Assembly: GCA_943787985.1 (NCBI GenBank)
Contig: CALSOO010000006.1
Span: 372,001-436,000, forward strand
Source of the DNA: an uncultured Paracoccaceae bacterium
GTDB lineage: Bacteria > Pseudomonadota > Alphaproteobacteria > Rhodobacterales > Rhodobacteraceae
Direction of reading: 5' to 3'
DNA length: 64,000 bases
Shown here piece by piece: positions 63,553 through 64,000 of the stretch. Below the pieces are notes generated by a model that saw only the letters and a program-made list of their open reading frames with translations, had not been told where the DNA came from and searched no databases. The first letter of the stretch is position 1. Each line of letters starts with the position of its first letter. The position numbers and the translations under genes were made by a program.

Positions 63553-63889
63553 TCCAGATATGACCGAGTTGGACGCGCTTTTGACCCAAGCGCGTGATAT
63601 TGACACGCCGACCCCTTTGATGGGCCGTGTTCTGGAAGATGCCCTGGCTCAACAGCCTGTGCCGCGCCTGCGCGTCGCGCCTACGATCTGGGCGCAATTG
63701 GCCAATGTCCTTGGCGGTTGGCAAGGCATGGGCGGACTGGTCGCCGCGACTTGTGCAGGTTTGTGGATCGGCATCAGCCCGCCGCAAGCCTTACCAGAGA
63801 GTATAATCGAAATTTTGGGCACAACAGACAGTTACGTGCAGCAAGACCCAAGCCTGAGCGGGTTTGGATGGGATGTGGAAGAGGGATGA
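63533..63889 (+). CDS. Small membrane protein, candidate anti-sigma factor
   Basis: A 118-residue protein. Residues 1-60 are acidic and helical (DPDMTELDALLTQARDIDTPTPLMGRVLEDALAQQP), and one transmembrane segment lies at about 71-90 (GMGGLVAATCAGLWIGI). No zinc (HxxxCxxC) anti-sigma motif is present. It overlaps the ECF sigma stop by 20 bases and precedes a membrane-anchored gene, so it is well placed to be the partner of the sigma factor, but this is inference. Confidence 0.65.
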   Translation: MKMNRTDPDMTELDALLTQARDIDTPTPLMGRVLEDALAQQPVPRLRVAPTIWAQLANVLGGWQGMGGLVAATCAGLWIGISPPQALPESIIEILGTTDSYVQQDPSLSGFGWDVEEG

Positions 63890-63893
63890 ACCT

Positions 63894-64000
63894 ATGAGTG
63901 ATCAACAACCGACAGACACTGCCGCCCGCTATGTTCCACGTGGCTTCAAAGTGATCCTTGGCCTCTCGCTGGCGTTGAACCTGATTGTGATCGGGGTCGT
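63894..64000 (+). CDS. Start of a membrane protein, probable periplasmic heavy-metal sensor
   Basis: Cut by the window end; about 35 residues are visible, beginning MSDQQPTDTAARYVPRG, then a hydrophobic segment (VILGLSLALNLIVIGVV), which is the plan of the CpxP/Spy-like periplasmic heavy-metal sensor proteins that follow this sigma cluster in relatives. Its ATG lies 5 bases after the anti-sigma-like stop. The assignment rests on position and the N-terminal anchor only. Confidence 0.55.
   Translation, partial: MSDQQPTDTAARYVPRGFKVILGLSLALNLIVIGV

Noticed and set aside
1..64000. tRNA, rRNA, CRISPR arrays, IS elements, prophage
   Set aside because: Looked for cloverleaf arms, repeated spacers, transposase and integrase motifs; none seen by eye. 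A tRNAscan/ISfinder run would be decisive.

Overview
The window reads as a chromosomal segment of an alphaproteobacterium of the order Rhodobacterales (Roseobacter-type). Grounds: dense, G+C-rich coding with many 1-8 base gene overlaps; Rhodobacterales-style proteins (UbiK, YbjN, short ImuA, PhnM, a carnitine dehydrogenase/thioesterase fusion, an EF-hand/ECF-sigma cluster); and a LexA-type GTTC-N7-GTTC box of the alphaproteobacterial form. I found no rRNA, tRNA, CRISPR array, insertion sequence or prophage, so this is mostly core chromosome with small accessory patches. The first and last genes are cut by the window edges.

Layout. 1-4.7 kb: housekeeping (lgt, ubiK, a YbjN protein, the overlapping proC-csaA-hydroxyacid dehydrogenase run, tdk). 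4.8-9.2 kb: a more irregular stretch with an unassigned structured region that may be a non-coding RNA, a small HTH-like gene overlapping arsH, a KAS III-like synthase, an orphan BrnA-type antitoxin and two unrecognised genes in lower-G+C DNA. 9.2-13.5 kb: carB and an esterase. 13.6-15.7 kb: a TetR repressor with a PspA/YiaA membrane-stress pair, tied together by three copies of one operator. 15.7-25.9 kb: glyA, nadK with an FrhB-like iron-sulfur protein, an EEP nuclease, a YegD-like chaperone, prpE, and maeB carrying four single-base frameshifts. 26-33.5 kb: cupin protein, the cdd-deoA-deoB-upp nucleoside salvage set, a SPOR protein and a zinc-less M48-like protein. 33.6-40 kb: acyl-CoA ligase, EamA exporter, sulfotransferase, MHYT-EAL signalling protein, Hint protein. 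40.2-43.4 kb: a TetR-controlled four-gene redox or detoxification operon. 43.4-52.4 kb: phnM, a large multihaem cytochrome with one broken haem site, a second sulfotransferase, metG, an MFS transporter and an SOS-box imuA lacking imuB. 53.6-58.3 kb: a carnitine-to-glycine-betaine operon with its divergent AraC/GlxA regulator. 58.3-64 kb: XRE regulator, desaturase, EamA exporter, Nudix, DUF983, then EF-hand/ECF sigma/membrane partner/probable metal-sensor genes.

How the genes work together. The clearest units are (i) nucleoside salvage, from deoxycytidine and deoxythymidine to free bases plus ribose phosphates, with uracil recaptured by Upp; (ii) carnitine catabolism, in which the LcdH-thioesterase fusion and a BKACE enzyme would convert carnitine to glycine betaine and acetoacetate; (iii) a PspA module apparently run by a local TetR repressor; (iv) a TetR-repressed operon joining a ChrR-like cupin, a flavin amine-oxidase-like enzyme and a DsbA/HCCA-isomerase-like protein. 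I did not find one plainly new large system. The best leads are the TetR/PspA regulon, the TetR operator sitting inside a promoter at 40.3 kb, the structured region at 4.84-5.04 kb, the Cys-to-Arg haem-site change, and the frameshift cluster in maeB. All calls come from reading the sequence; no database search was run.
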